DNA of 64,000 bases from Epiperipatus broadwayi (Eukaryota > Onychophora > Udeonychophora > Euonychophora > Peripatidae), in the NCBI GenBank assembly GCA_028023455.1, contig JAQFVV010006231.1, positions 2,995,478-3,059,477 on the forward strand, written 5' to 3'. Both the position numbers and the translations under genes were made by a program. Position 1 is the stretch's first letter; every line of letters begins with the position of its first letter. Below the pieces are notes generated by a model, which was not told where the DNA came from, searched no databases, and saw nothing but the letters and a program-made list of their open reading frames with translations. This document shows, one piece after another, positions 12,560 through 24,356 of the stretch.

Positions 12560-12745
12560 ATGAAAACAGGAATATATTCTTCTTACACTTATGCCATCCT
12601 GTGCAAGCCATAGAAATCAATTGATGCTAGAGGGTTTGTGCATAAAATTCTTGTTTAAAACCTATTCCTCCAATATTCCCAGACTAGTTTCTAGCTGGTG
12701 ACTTTCATCATTGATGAACCTTGGATCTGAGAGCACTGGTAGTAT
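12560..12745 (-). mobile_element. Class C hammerhead repeat, copy 1 (partial)
   Basis: The segment 12580-12652 on the minus strand matches the module found at 20702-20949 and 60887-61018 (shared TTTTATGCA, CTAGCATC and ATTGATT blocks). It lies beside a class C hammerhead motif, as at the other two loci. Short noncoding element, truncated. Confidence 0.6.
12666..12730 (-). ncRNA. Hammerhead ribozyme motif, class C, copy C1
   Basis: Minus strand. The core reads ATGATGA (consensus CTGANGA with C3 changed), then a helix II of the AAGT-loop-GCTA type, then GAAA and ACTAGTC. Helix III is the self-complementary ACTAGT and the predicted cleavage follows the C. Helix I can form between CCAAGGTTCATCA and TGGGAATATTGG. 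The altered C3 suggests loss of activity. Confidence 0.65.
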
Positions 12746-14289
12746 TACCGTTTGCAGAATGAAATAACTGATTTAAAACAAAATCATATACTTTATTATA
12801 AACTTGTAAATATTTAAATAATTAAATAATTTTGTTGTAATTTACATAATGTGTATGAAATATATGTATAGTTAATGTATGCTGTATGTATAAAGCATTA
12901 TAATAACATAGATATTTATATACATTATATGTTTATAGCTCCAAGAAAGACTCTTGCACAGTTATGTCATCTGGAATGGAGAATTTAATAAAATTATTAT
13001 ATTATATTGAGAGCATAAAGAAATGTTAAATATTATTTTTCATATTAGAATATTTAAAATAAATTATAAAAAAGAACAAAATTGTATATATTAATAGTAT
13101 AACTGATAGAATAGCAAAGTAATTATTTAATTTATTAAAAAAATATCAAATGCATCTAATTTTAAATTATTCCCAACAATGTTTCATTCTTATTAGGAAA
13201 TGGATGGTTTTTATTGGCTATATAGATTAGTAGGCCAAGCCATTTTTAAAAATTGAAATGAGAGATTTCAATAAAAAAAAAATTGGAAAACATTTAAAAA
13301 ATACAAACAAATAAAATTTTAGTCACAGAACTAAAAGTATACAGATCCTTTTGGAATTGTAAAAGAAAAAAAAACTTAAGAGAAAATGGACTTATATCCA
13401 AATAAAAACATAGCAAATTGGATTGTTCTTTGTGAATAATAAAAATGTCATTTGAAGATTGTAATATGTGTAATATAGGATACAAGACATTTGTTTATAC
13501 AAAGTTAAAGAGAGAGAAATTGTTAAAAAAGACAAATAGTATTTAATATGCCTAACTTTTAGAAATATTATAATAAACTCATATTACATTAAAATGTTAA
13601 AAGACTTTGAAAAAGATCTTACATATTTAAATAGAATTATTAAAAAGATAATAGATACATTACTTTAAAAATATCTATATGATAGTGGGGGTGGTGGGAG
13701 GTAGCAATTAAACAGCAAATTTTTAGTTAACAGAAAGCAGTTTATGATCTAAGATATTATTGTTTCAACATGGTAGATATTGCATATGCAATAATGTGGT
13801 GATAATTTAAGAATGCACTAGGTATCTCAACATCTGATTATAAATCTTGAATGGTTTTAAATCATCTGTATGTGCTACTGAGAACTAAAACATTACAGTA
13901 TTAAATTACATTACATTCTGTATATTCATTTTATTAACAATAGAATAGAATTAAAAAAACATCAATTAATTCTTCTCCCCTTACTAAGTATAGTGATATA
14001 GCATAACAATAAAAAAATAAAAATAAACATCTATTATTTTTTTGTTTCAATTTTTTATCGTTCTTGTTTAAATTGCTGGTCAACTTGTTAAGCATTTGTT
14101 TATTTTTCTTCATTTATTTCTGATAATTTTTTTAAAAATTTAGATCTGTTTTAAAGATTTTTTTTTTAAAAAAAAAAAAAGCATTTTAAGCTTTTTGTTG
14201 CTCTTTTATAGCGAAAAAAAATCATTAACTATATGCATCTGATGGACTACCTAAAGACAAAAACATTTGGGCTTATTAACTTATAAGTA
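12746..14289. other. No gene recognised
   Basis: AT-rich sequence with many A and T runs. Small frames only. Confidence 0.5.
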
Positions 14290-14640
14290 ATTCTTGAAAT
14301 GTTTGTTTTATTAGTTTTAAGTTTATAGGTGTCTGAAAATATCAGATTGTCTACTTAAAAGTTAACTATCAGATAAGTTCTGGCTTTGGGTTGATATTTA
14401 GATTTGGTGTCTGAAATATCCTAGCACCTCACTGAGTAATGCCAATAGCATGAAACCGATCTGAGGATATGGATAATTTCTAGATAGAGATTTCTAATGC
14501 TTCCTCTTGAGACATTTATTGATAAAGCTTGTTAGAGCTATTGCACCCTCTTTATTCAGTTTTATAATTATAAGCTTATTAAATTAAGTCATGTGATGAA
14601 TGACTTTATTTTTAGTTATATAAGGAAATGTCTTGCTAAA
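14290..14640 (+). mobile_element. Class A hammerhead repeat, single unit
   Basis: One unit of the ~400-bp family that forms the dimers at 23626-24962. In order it has the upstream block ending in GTGTCTGAAATATCC, the hammerhead at 14413-14480, the block TAGATAGAGATTTCTAATGC, and a tail with AAGCTTATTAAATTAAGTCA. Noncoding. Confidence 0.75.
14413..14480 (+). ncRNA. Hammerhead ribozyme motif, class A, copy A5
   Basis: Helix I pairs GAAATATCC and CCTCA with TGAGG and GGATAATTTC. The core is CTGAGTA (G8 changed). Helix II is ATGC-CAATA-GCAT, a perfect 4-bp stem, followed by GAAA, then ACCGATC, whose helix III is a one-base change from the palindrome ACCGGT. Structure kept, core mutated. Confidence 0.65.
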
Positions 14641-15845
14641 TAATAGTATTTGCTGATGGGAAAAATCTATAACCACCTGTCCTTAGCAATAATTTTATTA
14701 GAAGTTGCCTGATTCATGACATTTCATCTATTTTCAATGATCTTAATAATATAGGGTATATTAAAAAAATTAACATTTACTCTAAATTGACAAGACCCTC
14801 ATTATAGATTTTTAATATTCTTCAAGTTTTTGTGTTAAAAAATGTGAAGTAGATATTTGTTTAAAAAAAATTTTTTTTTAGTCCTGAAAAAAGATACCAG
14901 TATTACAAAAAATAAAAAAATATTCAAATTATTATATCATATAGCTGCTTTAAATTATAAAGGAGTATATATAATTCCATATACAAAATTGCTTCAGCCT
15001 ATTATTAATCTTAATTAAAACTTCTGATAATCAATTGCCCCAAATGATAAAAGAATTCATATAGTAAATTTTATGGATTTTAACTGCTTATAAGAAACCA
15101 ATTGGGTATACCTCGTTGAAGTTTGCAGATATTGTTTTTAATCACAACAGAACTTTTTATAAATAGATAACAGTTAATTATATATTTAATATTTTTCTTT
15201 GAATTAAATTTAAGCTACAAGTCAAAACTTATTATATCATCACTTTATTTTTTTTTTCTATGAACATATTATATAATACATAATGTTTTTCAATGTTTCT
15301 TGAAGTTTTGAAAAATAAATAAACATCGCAGTATAAAACTTTTTTTTTGGTGCCCAGCTAAAACATACTGATAAAATATAAAAAATATTCTTTATACAGA
15401 AATTAAATACAATATTTCTAACTTTTTAATAATCTCAGAAATTATAAATATTTTTATGAAGAGAGTTTGATATAATTAGAATCTATCTTTTTATATTTGT
15501 TTGTGAGAAATTAACATAATATAAATATTTATTCTATATATATATCAATAACATTGTTAAAATTTATATTTTAAATTTTTTAAAAAAAGTGTATGATTTA
15601 TTATTTGGGGATTCATAATTTCAAGCAGTGGAATAGATAGAGATGGATTGTAATGCATGAGCTTCCAAAATTTACCACTGTACACCAATATCAGCTGGTG
15701 CAGAACTGTTTTAATATTAATAAACTGACTGATTTTAACATATTTGCACATAGATTTAAACTCTTTGAATTCCCTAATGATAATTTTATACAATCATGTC
15801 GCTTAAACTAGGAAACAAAACCTATTCTATACAAAATAAAAAATT
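14641..15845. other. No gene recognised
   Basis: AT-rich sequence. The 78-codon minus frame at 15557-15793 has no recognisable motif. Confidence 0.5.
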
Positions 15846-15897
15846 GCCAACAAAAGTTATATGAGTGTTGGTTCAGCATGAAATAAGTATGTTGGAA
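15846..15897 (+). ncRNA. Hammerhead ribozyme motif, class B, copy B1 (decayed)
   Basis: CCAACA and TGTTGG can pair as helix I. GTGTTGGTTCAGCAT is the class B helix II and GAAA is present. The CTGATGA box is damaged (TATATGA with extra bases in front). Probably inactive. Confidence 0.5.
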
Positions 15898-16010
15898 ATC
15901 ATCTTTTTTCACATGTATGTGATCATGTGTAACTGTTGTATGAGATAGAATGATAGCTGAAAGGATCTTGAAAGTCTATGTTCATATAGTTTTTATAAAT
16001 GATTTTATAA
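15846..16010 (+). mobile_element. Class B hammerhead repeat, copy 1 (partial)
   Basis: After a decayed hammerhead this segment continues with the class B body, including TTTTTTCACATGTATGTGATCATGTGT and TGAGATAGA, which are also seen at 36730-36800 and 37900-37960. Noncoding. Confidence 0.65.
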
Positions 16011-18118
16011 TTTAATTTTTTTTTTATAATTCAATAGCTCTTTTCTTTAAAAAACGTATTGATTCCTGCATCCTCTTTTGGTCTTTTTTTATTTATTTAT
16101 GATATTATACATATAAAATTATTGTTTAAAGTAATAAAAAAACTTATTAAGATTGATTATATAAATACAAAATTGAAAATGTGTAATAACTAAATAATAT
16201 CAATAAATAGAACAAAATTTATTACATAATATAATAATTATGAACCTCACACTTGGAGAAAAAATGAATCTATTAATATTTCCACCTTTTTTTTTTTCAT
16301 GACTGAATTATTCTATAACTCATAATAATATACGAATATGTTAAATGGGTTTTTTTAATTATTATTTTGGAAATAGAATCTATGGGAAATTCAGGTAGGA
16401 GACCATGCAAGTTAGATCAATATGTGAACAATAATGAATATTGCTAATGATTATTGTACCTATGCATGATGTCTAACATTGTTTTCTAACATTTTAATAA
16501 GATCCAATATTAATATCAATCACTTTTCTTTATTCATTTTTTTCACAATGCATTATGTATTTATTCTATTATAACGGTTTTAATAAGGTAATAGTATTTT
16601 CTTTAAGACCATAATGACTGACCTTCATCATCATATATTTATATTCCTAAAGATGACAAATGTTAAGAATATTATGAACTTTGAAATACTACTATTTTTT
16701 TAATTTTCATTATGGTATTTATAAAATATATTATACTTAATTTTTAAGAATTTTCTGCAAATTTTTTATATGAAAAGTTTCAAGAAAGAATAACTTTTAT
16801 TATCAGAATTTTTTTTTTTTTGCTATTGTTGATTACGTTAGTATTACACTTTAAACTTTTTTTTTCTGCATGTATTAATGGAATAGTTTATATACTTTAT
16901 TAAATATGTTTTGGAAGAATGTATAAATTTATAAGGTGCATATCCAGGCAAGAAGAATAGTGGGGTTATTGTTGAAAAAAACTAGTCCATATTTCAATAA
17001 AATTTATATTCTTGCTCTCAATTATAATAATTTTTTTTTTTTTACCTAATAGTAAATGTTTGGCAAAATTAATTACTTATCCACATTGAAATATAACTAT
17101 GTAAAACACATCTTGCACAATCTATTTTTTAATACTTCAGATTTATTTATATAAATATAGTAATTATAATTTAAATAATGAAAAAAAGATAATGAAGAAA
17201 ATAGTTTATGAAACTTATTAATATTTTTTAAAATAAAAAAAGGAATAGGGATATATTGTTAATATAAAATTTAAAACACATTTGAAGTCTGAAATAATTA
17301 TGCTACAATAGTTGGATATACTAAAGGTGCGATATTATATGTATTAATATATATATATTGTAACGATCTAACGACATATTTATATATCGTTACAATATAT
17401 ATATATATATAATGAAAACATTACAATTTATTAATTTAATAAACTTTTATAGCAATAGTTCGTGCTTTCATTAAATTCAAATTTTCAATTATTACAATTC
17501 AAATATATATGATCACATTTATCAATAATATTTTTTTGAGTTAGTTACATTGTGAACACATACATTTTATATCTTACTTTTTTTAACTCCAAAAATACAG
17601 CATTATGCATAATAAAATGTTTTATAAGTATAAAACATTGTGAAATTTAAGAAAATTTTTAAAGTATCTTTTTTAGACAATAAAGTGAAAGTTATTGATT
17701 TAATATTGGCAGAAAAAAGGAACTGATAAAACAGTTTTGTATTTCATCAGAAATCTTAAAGATTGCATGGAGAGTTTATCAAATTGTATGTAGAAATGAC
17801 TGTATAAATTTTGAAGTCTATACATACTTAAAAACATCAAAATGACTGACAGAAAAAAAGCTATAATTACATTTCTATAAGGAAAATTTATTGGGAAAAA
17901 AAGGATAAAATCCAAATAATATTTAATTATGGTGAAACCAGGTTATTCTGATATATCAAGATTTAAGGTCAAATACTGATTCTTTATTTTATTTGAAATA
18001 AAATGTGGTTCTGCAAGTATTTTATTTTTTGAGTAAATGTTAATGAATGAATACATACACACAGTGAATATATATACATATAATAATATTATAAATTGAT
18101 GTCTGCATTTCATGAAGC
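16011..18118. other. No gene recognised; TA-rich hairpin
   Basis: AT-rich DNA. At about 17347-17411 a perfect hairpin forms between ATATTGTAACGAT and ATCGTTACAATAT around an 18-base loop, embedded in TA repeats. The 71-codon minus frame at 17700-17915 has no motif. Confidence 0.5.
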
Positions 18119-18193
18119 AATATATACAATCTTATACTTAAATATTAGTGAATATAGTAATCAAAAATTTTTGGAAAAGACAAAATATAATCA

Positions 18194-18232
18194 CTTAGGA
18201 GCACTTTTGACTATCCTTGTAGTCTTTGTCAA
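18194..18232 (-). ncRNA. Hammerhead-like motif at left end of PLE 1
   Basis: Minus strand counterpart of the motif at 20068-20107. It keeps AGGATAGTC, an AAAA in place of GAAA, and AGTGCTCC. The core is decayed (CTACAAG). Judged mainly by its equivalence to the right-arm copy. Confidence 0.4.
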
Positions 18233-18369
18233 CTAGTTTTTTGAAAGGTCAAACTTTCAATAATTTCATGATCTTAACATTTGCTGACTACCTACTGATT
18301 AAGTCTTGCCTGTATTTAAGTATTAGCATAGCTTCCTTTATTTTCCTTTTATTATTATTTCTTTCAGTT

Positions 18370-19086
18370 TGCAATATTTTTACATTATTATAATTAAAAT
18401 TAAAACCATATATACATGATTAATTATGGTTGTAAAAAACAGAAGCTGATATGTTATTATTATCTTTGCAATTTTGTTTTGTATTTTGAACTCTTTTTAA
18501 TAACAACAAGTGTTCTTTCATTTTTTTCTCCAATTTACACTTTGATTCCTTTATATATTCGCTACCACACTTACATATTTGTAAATGAGGTTTTATCTTT
18601 AGAGTTATTTATTAATTTATTGAATGAAGGAGGTGTGTAAAATGCAATGTGACATATACCGCTATAAATCTTCCTTATGAAATTTTCTTGTTGATTTGAA
18701 AGATGTGGTATTGATATCCAAATTTTATTAATAGATGACTCAATGTTTTTATTTATATTTTTATGTTTCTATTTCATATTGAAATTTTTAATAGTATAAT
18801 AAATGCAATTGTAATTATAACCAATATTTAATAATTCATTAGAATATATTTCAATATTTTTGCATTTATCTGATGAATATTTACAAAGATTATCATTTCT
18901 GAACAAGAAGGACTTCAAACCTGCCATTTTATGTGACATTGGTACTCTTGATTTATATGGTATATAGACTCTTTTTGCCATTGGTTTAATAGTCATATAG
19001 TAATCCAGTTTACTTACATTTCTAGTTATCTTAAGATCGAACATACATACAAAAAAGAAAGTATTTTGAAAAAGGAAGTTTATCAA
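18370..19086 (-). pseudogene. PLE reverse transcriptase C-terminus and GIY-YIG remnant (left arm)
   Basis: The open part (18769-19086, 105 codons) begins in the region just after the reverse transcriptase palm: FDLKITRN, then LDYY, then YIPYKSRVPMSHKMAGLKSF, which corresponds to the PLE segment where a FLDV-like motif is followed by a SHK block. Translation continues downstream only with frameshifts into the linker (IWISIP, then HIAFYTPP) and the GIY-YIG domain, whose parts are recognisable by comparison with the right arm. Nonfunctional. The family is assigned from these motifs and from the YVDD-like motif in the spacer. Confidence 0.75.
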
Positions 19087-19920
19087 AAAATATTACTTTA
19101 TATTATCGATATGTCAATGATGTTTTGTATGTAGTAAGTCAAATACAATTAAAGATTGGTCTAAAGAATTAAATAATATAAACGACTTAAAATGAAATAA
19201 AACAGATGAAAATTTAATGTGCGTTCAGTTCCTCAATCGTATGATAACTTGAAATATGAGTAACTGGATTACTATATGACTATTAAACCAATAGCAAAAA
19301 GAGAATATATATCATATAAATCAAGAGTACCAATGTCACATAAAATGGCAGGTTTGAAGTCCTTCTTGTTCAGAAATGATAACCTTTGTAAATATTCATT
19401 GGATAAACACAAAAATATTGAAATGTATTCTAATGAATTATTAAATGTTAGTTATAATTGCAATTGTATTTATTATACTATTAAAAATTTCAATACAAAA
19501 TATAAGCATAAAAATATAAATAATAACATTGATTCTTCTATTAATAAAATTTGGATATCAATACCATATATTTCAAATCAACAAGCAAATTTCATAAGGA
19601 AGATTTATAGCAATATATGTCACATTGCATTTTATGCACCTCCTACATTAAATATATTAATAAATAACTCTAAAGATAAAACCTCATTTACAAATAAAAA
19701 TTGTATCATTTATAAATGGTTATGTAGGTGTGGTAGTGTATATATAAGGAAGTTAAAGTGTACATTAGAGAAAAGAATGAAAGAGCACTTGTTGTTATTA
19801 AAAAGAGACCAAAATACAAAACAAAATTGCAAAGATAATAATAATGTATCAGCTTCGGGTTTTTTTACAACCATAATAAATCATGTATATATTGTTTTAA
19901 TTTCAACTATAATAATGTAA
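19084..19920 (+). pseudogene. PLE reverse transcriptase end and GIY-YIG remnant (right arm)
   Basis: The palm motif appears as YRYVNDVLYVV at about 19104-19136 (YVDD with the first Asp changed to Asn), in a different frame from the 214-codon stretch at 19276-19920, so at least one frameshift separates them. The 214-residue part has SHKMAGLKSFLFR (21-33), the PLE linker IPYISNQQ (96-103), then FYAPPTLN (119-126), and a GIY-YIG-like module: CIIYKWLC (143-150), VYIRK (155-159, the YIG Gly replaced by Arg) and the helix Arg at 167 in LEKRMKEH. PLE proteins join a telomerase-like reverse transcriptase to such an endonuclease. Dead copy. Confidence 0.8.
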
Positions 19921-20067
19921 AAATATTGCAAACCAAAAGAAATAACAATAAAAGGAAAATAAAAGAAACCATGCTAATATATAAATACAGGCAATATTTA
20001 ATCAATAGGCAGTCAGCAAATGTTAAGATCATGGAATTATGGGAAGGTTGACCTTTCAAAGAATTAG

Positions 20068-20107
20068 TTGACAAAAACTATGAGGATAGTCGAAAGTACT
20101 CCTAAGT
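20068..20107 (+). ncRNA. Hammerhead-like motif at right end of PLE 1
   Basis: CTATGAGGATAGTCGAAAGT keeps a shortened CUGAUGA box, a small helix II and GAAA, followed by AGTACT-C: a self-complementary helix III and a C at the cleavage position. An outer pairing GACAAAA with TTTTGTC could close a helix I. The core lacks one base. It occupies the terminal-repeat position where PLEs are known to carry hammerheads. Confidence 0.5.
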
Positions 20108-20149
20108 GAAGAATATATTTTGTCTTTTTCAAAAAATTTTGATGACTGT

Positions 20150-20243
20150 ATTTACTAATATTTAATTATAAGATTATATATATATATGTAAATGTATTTC
20201 CTAATATTTAATTATAAGATTATATATATATATGTAAATGTGT
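20150..20243. repeat. Tandem duplication, 46-47 bp unit
   Basis: Two nearly identical copies of a unit containing CTAATATTTAATTATAAGAT followed by a TA run and GTAAATGT, the first from about 20150 and the second from about 20196. Confidence 0.85.
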
Positions 20244-20399
20244 TTCCTCAATTTATTACTAATAATTATATTATTTTTTTAATTATGTTTATATAGTATA
20301 ATCCTAATTTGGTAGCAAATTTTTTCAGACTATAGTGTCACCTAATATAATGTCTAGAAATTAGTAAATGCAACAAAGTTACTCATTATAGTCTCTATC

Positions 20400-20950
20400 C
20401 ATTGCCTATCAATCAATACTGCCAGACTAGTTTTTAATTTATAACTTTCATCAGTGAGGAGCCTTAGCTCTGAAAGCACTGCTCCTGGATCTTTGAATCT
20501 AATGCATCTCTCCAGAATCCACCTTTTATTTTTTTGGTTAATTATAAAACACTTAGCCCAAACTGAAAATAAATCATGCTTTCAATCCAAGTCAGTTCAC
20601 TTATATAGATCTGAATCTGGTTTGAGATTCATATATTTTGGTGCCTTTGGTTTTTTAATAAATATAGTCACCATTATTCTTTGATTAGAATCACATGGTC
20701 TCCTTTTCTTATGCTTACTCAAGCTGTGAACACAATAGAAAATTTTCCAACACTATAGTGCTATTTGGTGCAAGCCGCAGTAATCAATCTAAACCTCTAG
20801 AAATTAGTCTAGGTATACTGGATAGGTAGATAGGGATTGTAGTACACAACCTTCTAGCATCTATTTATTACTAGAACTTGCACTAGATAGCATTACCATG
20901 TGGAAAAATTTGCTGCTATTTTAACAGCCTGTGTGAGCATAAGAAAAGGT
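20400..20950 (-). mobile_element. Class C hammerhead repeat, copy 2
   Basis: It combines a hammerhead (20411-20469), a body matching 61260-61500 (shared CTTTCAATCCAAG and TCTGAATCTGGTT-type blocks) and the module at 20702-20949. That module is bounded by 26-base inverted repeats: CCTTTTCTTATGCTTACTCA at 20702 and its complement ending at 20949. Related modules lie at 60887-61018 and 12580-12652. Noncoding. Confidence 0.65.
20411..20469 (-). ncRNA. Hammerhead ribozyme motif, class C, copy C2
   Basis: Minus strand. The CTGATGA core is intact and ACTAGTC (self-complementary helix III plus cleavage C) is kept, but GAAA reads AAAA (G12 changed) and helix II is weakened. Helix I is poor beyond TCA with TGG. 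Likely inactive. Confidence 0.6.
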
Positions 20951-20964
20951 CATCATTTGATGTT

Positions 20965-21125
20965 TTAATGGTATAATCTTAATTTGTATACATAAAGATG
21001 CATCTGTTATACGTATGTGCATGTTGAAAAATATTGTATACTTACATTACAGGAAACAGTACAAATTGCAGTGCAATCAAAACTTATCAACAAAATATGA
21101 ATTATTATTTACAATATACAATGTA
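20965..21125 (+). repeat. Dispersed repeat family D, copy 2
   Basis: Shares TATAATCTTAATT, the GCATGTTGAAAA block, a TATTGTA that follows and an AACAAAATATGA-like block with 9930-10110. Confidence 0.55.
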
Positions 21126-21614
21126 TGCAAGTTGAACTTAGAACAAAATATATCAGACATCATAGATCCACTGTATTTTTAAAAATTTTGGGAAAACTTT
21201 TCTCTCTATATATTAAATGGCAAAAGATAAAATAGCTAGTCTTTTAAAATGAGAAATATGCAATATATGTTTAAAAAATGGTTGCCCAATATTATTATTT
21301 ATTGCTTTTTTTTAATTATTGAAGCATATCATTAAATTTTCATTATTATCATCTATGATTTAGACAGTGATAGAATGATAGTTTCTGGAAAACAATGTTA
21401 ATGGGTGATATTTTCATTGCATCACTACTCACCATTAAATTTCTTATGAACTCCAGAGCAATAAAACATTTGATTTTTCTTTATTTATCATTATATATTA
21501 ATACAATATTATCAAAATTGGAAAAGAATAAATTTATGCTGTTCTTCCATAAAATAATAATCAGAAAATAATAAATTCTTTACAACTGCTATATAAATAT
21601 CAAAATTTTTATAA

Positions 21615-21658
21615 ATAAAAGCCTTTAGCAGCACCTGATTTGGTGCCCTTTTCAAATG
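21615..21658 (-). ncRNA. Degenerate hammerhead-like hairpin, PLE 2 left end
   Basis: Minus strand: GGGCACC-AAATCA-GGTGCT forms a strong stem (a helix II equivalent), followed by a decayed GAAA region and AAAGGCTTT. The CUGANGA box is lost. Called by position and by equivalence with 23429-23473. Confidence 0.35.
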
Positions 21659-21849
21659 TTAATAATCTATTACATTAACGAATCATTTCAGACATAAAAC
21701 CATCTAGTGGTCAATAATGAAATTAAAACTAACAATACCAATATAAATTATTAAAATAAATCAAAATCTATATATATATCCAGTAATTACAAAATAATTG
21801 ACTATATCATAACATGCATTTTCTTTTTTACTTTTTTACAATTATATAT

Positions 21850-22640
21850 ATATGCTAATTTATATAATTTTCCATTCATTTTTAATTAACCAATTATTAA
21901 CCAAATTTTTAGAAATCTCATAAATATTCATACAGTTATTTAAATTATTTTTAATATAGTATGTTTCATATATTTGTCTTCTTTTTTGATCTTTGGTGTA
22001 ATTTAAACATTTAATACTTTTTGTAGCATCTATTCTATGCCCATATTTTAAAAAGTAATGAATATATCATGCACATTTATCATTTCTTCTATTAATTGCA
22101 CTATTATGTTCTTTGACTGTTACCTCTCATTGTTTGCCAGTATGCCCAAAGTAAATCATTTTACAAACTTTACATGTAACTTTATATACAATTCCTTTTT
22201 TGTACCATATATTATCTCTGAACCTATAATTACCTATTAATAGATTGAGATTTTTACTGTTTGACCATCCAGTATTTATATTCTTTTCAATATAATTTTT
22301 GCTTTATCTTAGTGTATTATATATATATATCTTAGGATAATATGAAAGTCTCATCCATTTCTTATTTGATTCATTATTACCATTATCAATACCATTATTT
22401 TTCTCACAAATTTTATCATCCATTACAGATATTTTTAAATTAAAAAATATATATTTTTAATAGTTTTAGGATTATATCCATAATCTTTATATAATTTAAT
22501 AAATTGATTCTTTTGTAACCAAGCTACACTTTTATCTATATTATATTTATCATTCCTATATTTAAAATTTTTAATAACTGCTAATTTTTGCACCCATGTT
22601 TGTTGTGAATCTACATATTTTTTTATTCTAAAACATCTGT
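21850..22640 (-). pseudogene. PLE linker and GIY-YIG remnant (PLE 2, left arm)
   Basis: Translated on the minus strand, the spacer gives a linker-like segment (TWVQKLAVIKNFKYRND, then VAWLQKNQFIKLYKDYGY) that resembles the region between PLE reverse transcriptase and endonuclease. It is followed by sequence matching the right-arm 213-codon frame, with stops and frameshifts. Nonfunctional. Confidence 0.6.
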
Positions 22641-22641
22641 A

Positions 22642-23283
22642 GTGAATGATAAAATTTCTGAGAAAAATAATGGTATTGATAATGGTAATAATGAATCAAA
22701 TAAGAAATGGCTTAGACTTTTATATTATCCTAAGATATATAATGCATTAAGATATAACAAAAATTATATTGAGAAGAATATAAATATTGGCTGGTCAAAC
22801 AGTAAAAATCTTGATCTATTAATAGGTAATTATAGGTTAAGAGATGATATACGGTACAAAAAAGGAATTGTATATAAAATTACATGTGAAGCTCGTAAAA
22901 TGATTTACTTTGGACATACTGGCAAACAATTAGAGGTAATGGCCAAAGAACATAATAATGCAATTAATAGAAGATATGATAAATCTGTATTATATATTCA
23001 TTACTTAAAATATGGGCATAGAATAGATACTACAAAAACTATTAAATGTTTAAATTACATCAAAGATCCAAAAAGAGAACAAATATATGAAATATATTAT
23101 ATTAAAAATAATTTAAATAATTGTATGAATCTTTACAAGACTTCTATAAATTTGGTTAATAATTGGTTAATTAAAAATGAATGGAAAATTATTTATATAA
23201 ATTGGCATATATATAATTGTAAAAAAGTAAAAAAGAAAAAAATACATGTAATTTGTTGTATTTATTGTATTGTTATGATATAG
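22642..23283 (+). pseudogene. PLE GIY-YIG endonuclease remnant (PLE 2, right arm)
   Basis: A 213-codon frame truncated at its 5' side. The GIY-YIG module is recognisable as GIVYKITC (75-82) and IYFGHTGKQL (88-97). The helix that normally carries the catalytic Arg reads VMAKEH (99-104), so that residue is lost. The segment before it (LRLLYYPKIYNALR, 24-37) fits the PLE linker that precedes GIY-YIG. The tail is Lys/Asn-rich. Without the reverse transcriptase it cannot be an autonomous element. Family call from motif order and palindrome context. Confidence 0.75.
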
Positions 23284-23428
23284 TTAATTATTTTGTAATT
23301 ACTGGATTTGTATATGTGGGTTTTGATTTATTTTAAGGATTTATATTGGTATTCTTTGTTTTAAATTCATTATTAAACACTAAAGAATTTTATGTCTGAA
23401 ATAGTTTGTTAACATAATAGATTATTAA

Positions 23429-23473
23429 CATTTGAAAAGGGCACCAAATCAGGTGCTGAAAAAGGCTTTTATG
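23429..23473 (+). ncRNA. Degenerate hammerhead-like hairpin, PLE 2 right end
   Basis: GGGCACC-AAATCA-GGTGCT stem, then GAAA and AAGGCTTTTA, in which AAAAG and CTTTT can pair as helix III. The first core box reads TTGAAAA instead of CTGANGA. Probably inactive. Confidence 0.4.
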
Positions 23474-23590
23474 CATAAAAAAATTTTGATATTTATATAG
23501 CTATTGCAAATAATTTATTATTTTCTGATTATTATTAAATACAGTATTATAACTATGTTTAAACATTATCTTTTTTATTTATACACTATC

Positions 23591-23591
23591 C

Positions 23592-23625
<34 letters not shown>
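23591..23625. repeat. TA/GT microsatellite
   Basis: A run of TA followed by GT repeats directly abuts the class A hammerhead array. Confidence 0.9.
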
Positions 23626-23705
23626 AATATAATGAGTGTGCTAATAGCTCTAATAAACTTTTCCAATAAATGCCAGAAGAGCAACACTTAACATTTCTAA
23701 CTAGA

Positions 23706-23768
23706 ATTATCCCTATCCCCAAATCAGTTTCAAGCTGATGGCTGTCTTCAGTGAGGCACTAGGATATT
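23706..23768 (-). ncRNA. Hammerhead ribozyme, class A, copy A1
   Basis: All core boxes are present: CTGAAGA (N7 is free in the consensus), helix II AGC-CATCA-GCT, GAAA, then ACTGAT-T. Helix I pairs CCTCA with TGGGG next to the core, and TATCC with GGATA farther out. The innermost helix II pair is a mismatch. Confidence 0.75.
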
Positions 23769-24112
23769 CAGACACCAGATCCAAACTCAAGCCCAGCATT
23801 TATTTAATCCTTAACTATTAAGTAGAAAATCTGAAATTTTCAGACATCTATATGTCTTCAAATCCAACTATCTAACTTAAATCATCATATGGGACTGAAC
23901 TAAATTTGAATACATCATAAATAATGTTAGCAATATAACATTGCCAAAGACTCAAAGGCAGAACTATAATAGTAAGAAAATCAAGTCATACACCATGTGA
24001 CAACTTAAATAAGCTTGTACTATAAATGTAATATAATGAGCATGTTAATAGCTCTAAACAAGCTTTTCTGATAAATGCCAGAAAAGAAAGTATTTAAAAA
24101 TCTCTATCTAGA

Positions 24113-24175
24113 ATTATCCATATCCCTAACCCAGTTTCAAGCTGATGGCTTTCTTCAGTCAGGTGCTAGGATATT
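24113..24175 (-). ncRNA. Hammerhead ribozyme, class A, copy A2
   Basis: Core CTGAAGA, perfect helix II AAGC-CATCA-GCTT, GAAA, then ACTGGGTT before helix I. Helix I has one mismatch near the core and strong ATATCC/GGATAT pairing beyond. Confidence 0.75.
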
Positions 24176-24356
24176 CAGACACTAGATCTAAAATATCAAC
24201 TCAAGTGCAACATTTATCTAATACTTAATTATTAAGTAGAAAATCTGAAATTTTCAGACTTCTATATATCTTTAAATTTAGTTATCTAACCTAAATAGCC
24301 ATATGGACAACTAAATTCAGATGATACACCATATATTATTTTAGATCTAGTGTCTG

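Larger units (their letters stand above)
18119..20178. mobile_element. Penelope-like element 1, head-to-head inverted pair
   Basis: A giant imperfect palindrome: the left arm (about 18119-19026) carries PLE coding on the minus strand and the right arm (about 19266-20178) carries it on the plus strand, so the 5' ends face each other and the 3' ends point outward. The central ~240 bases belong to the reverse transcriptase. The arms are roughly 85-90% identical by eye and both are broken by frameshifts. Matching hammerhead-like motifs sit near both outer ends. Inverted and truncated copies are a known insertion habit of PLEs. Confidence 0.85.
21553..23538. mobile_element. Penelope-like element 2, head-to-head inverted pair
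   Basis: Second PLE palindrome. The left arm (about 21553-22433) codes on the minus strand and the right arm (about 22641-23538) on the plus strand, with 3' ends outward. The ~200-base spacer continues the minus-strand copy upstream, so the left copy is longer and the right copy is 5' truncated. Arms end with the shared block AATAATCAGAAAATAATAAA and its complement. A degenerate hammerhead-like hairpin lies near each outer end. No target duplication found. Confidence 0.85.

Noticed and set aside
17347-17411. TA-rich hairpin as a terminator or regulatory RNA
   Set aside because: It is embedded in TA microsatellite sequence with no adjacent gene, so a chance or replication-slippage origin is more likely.
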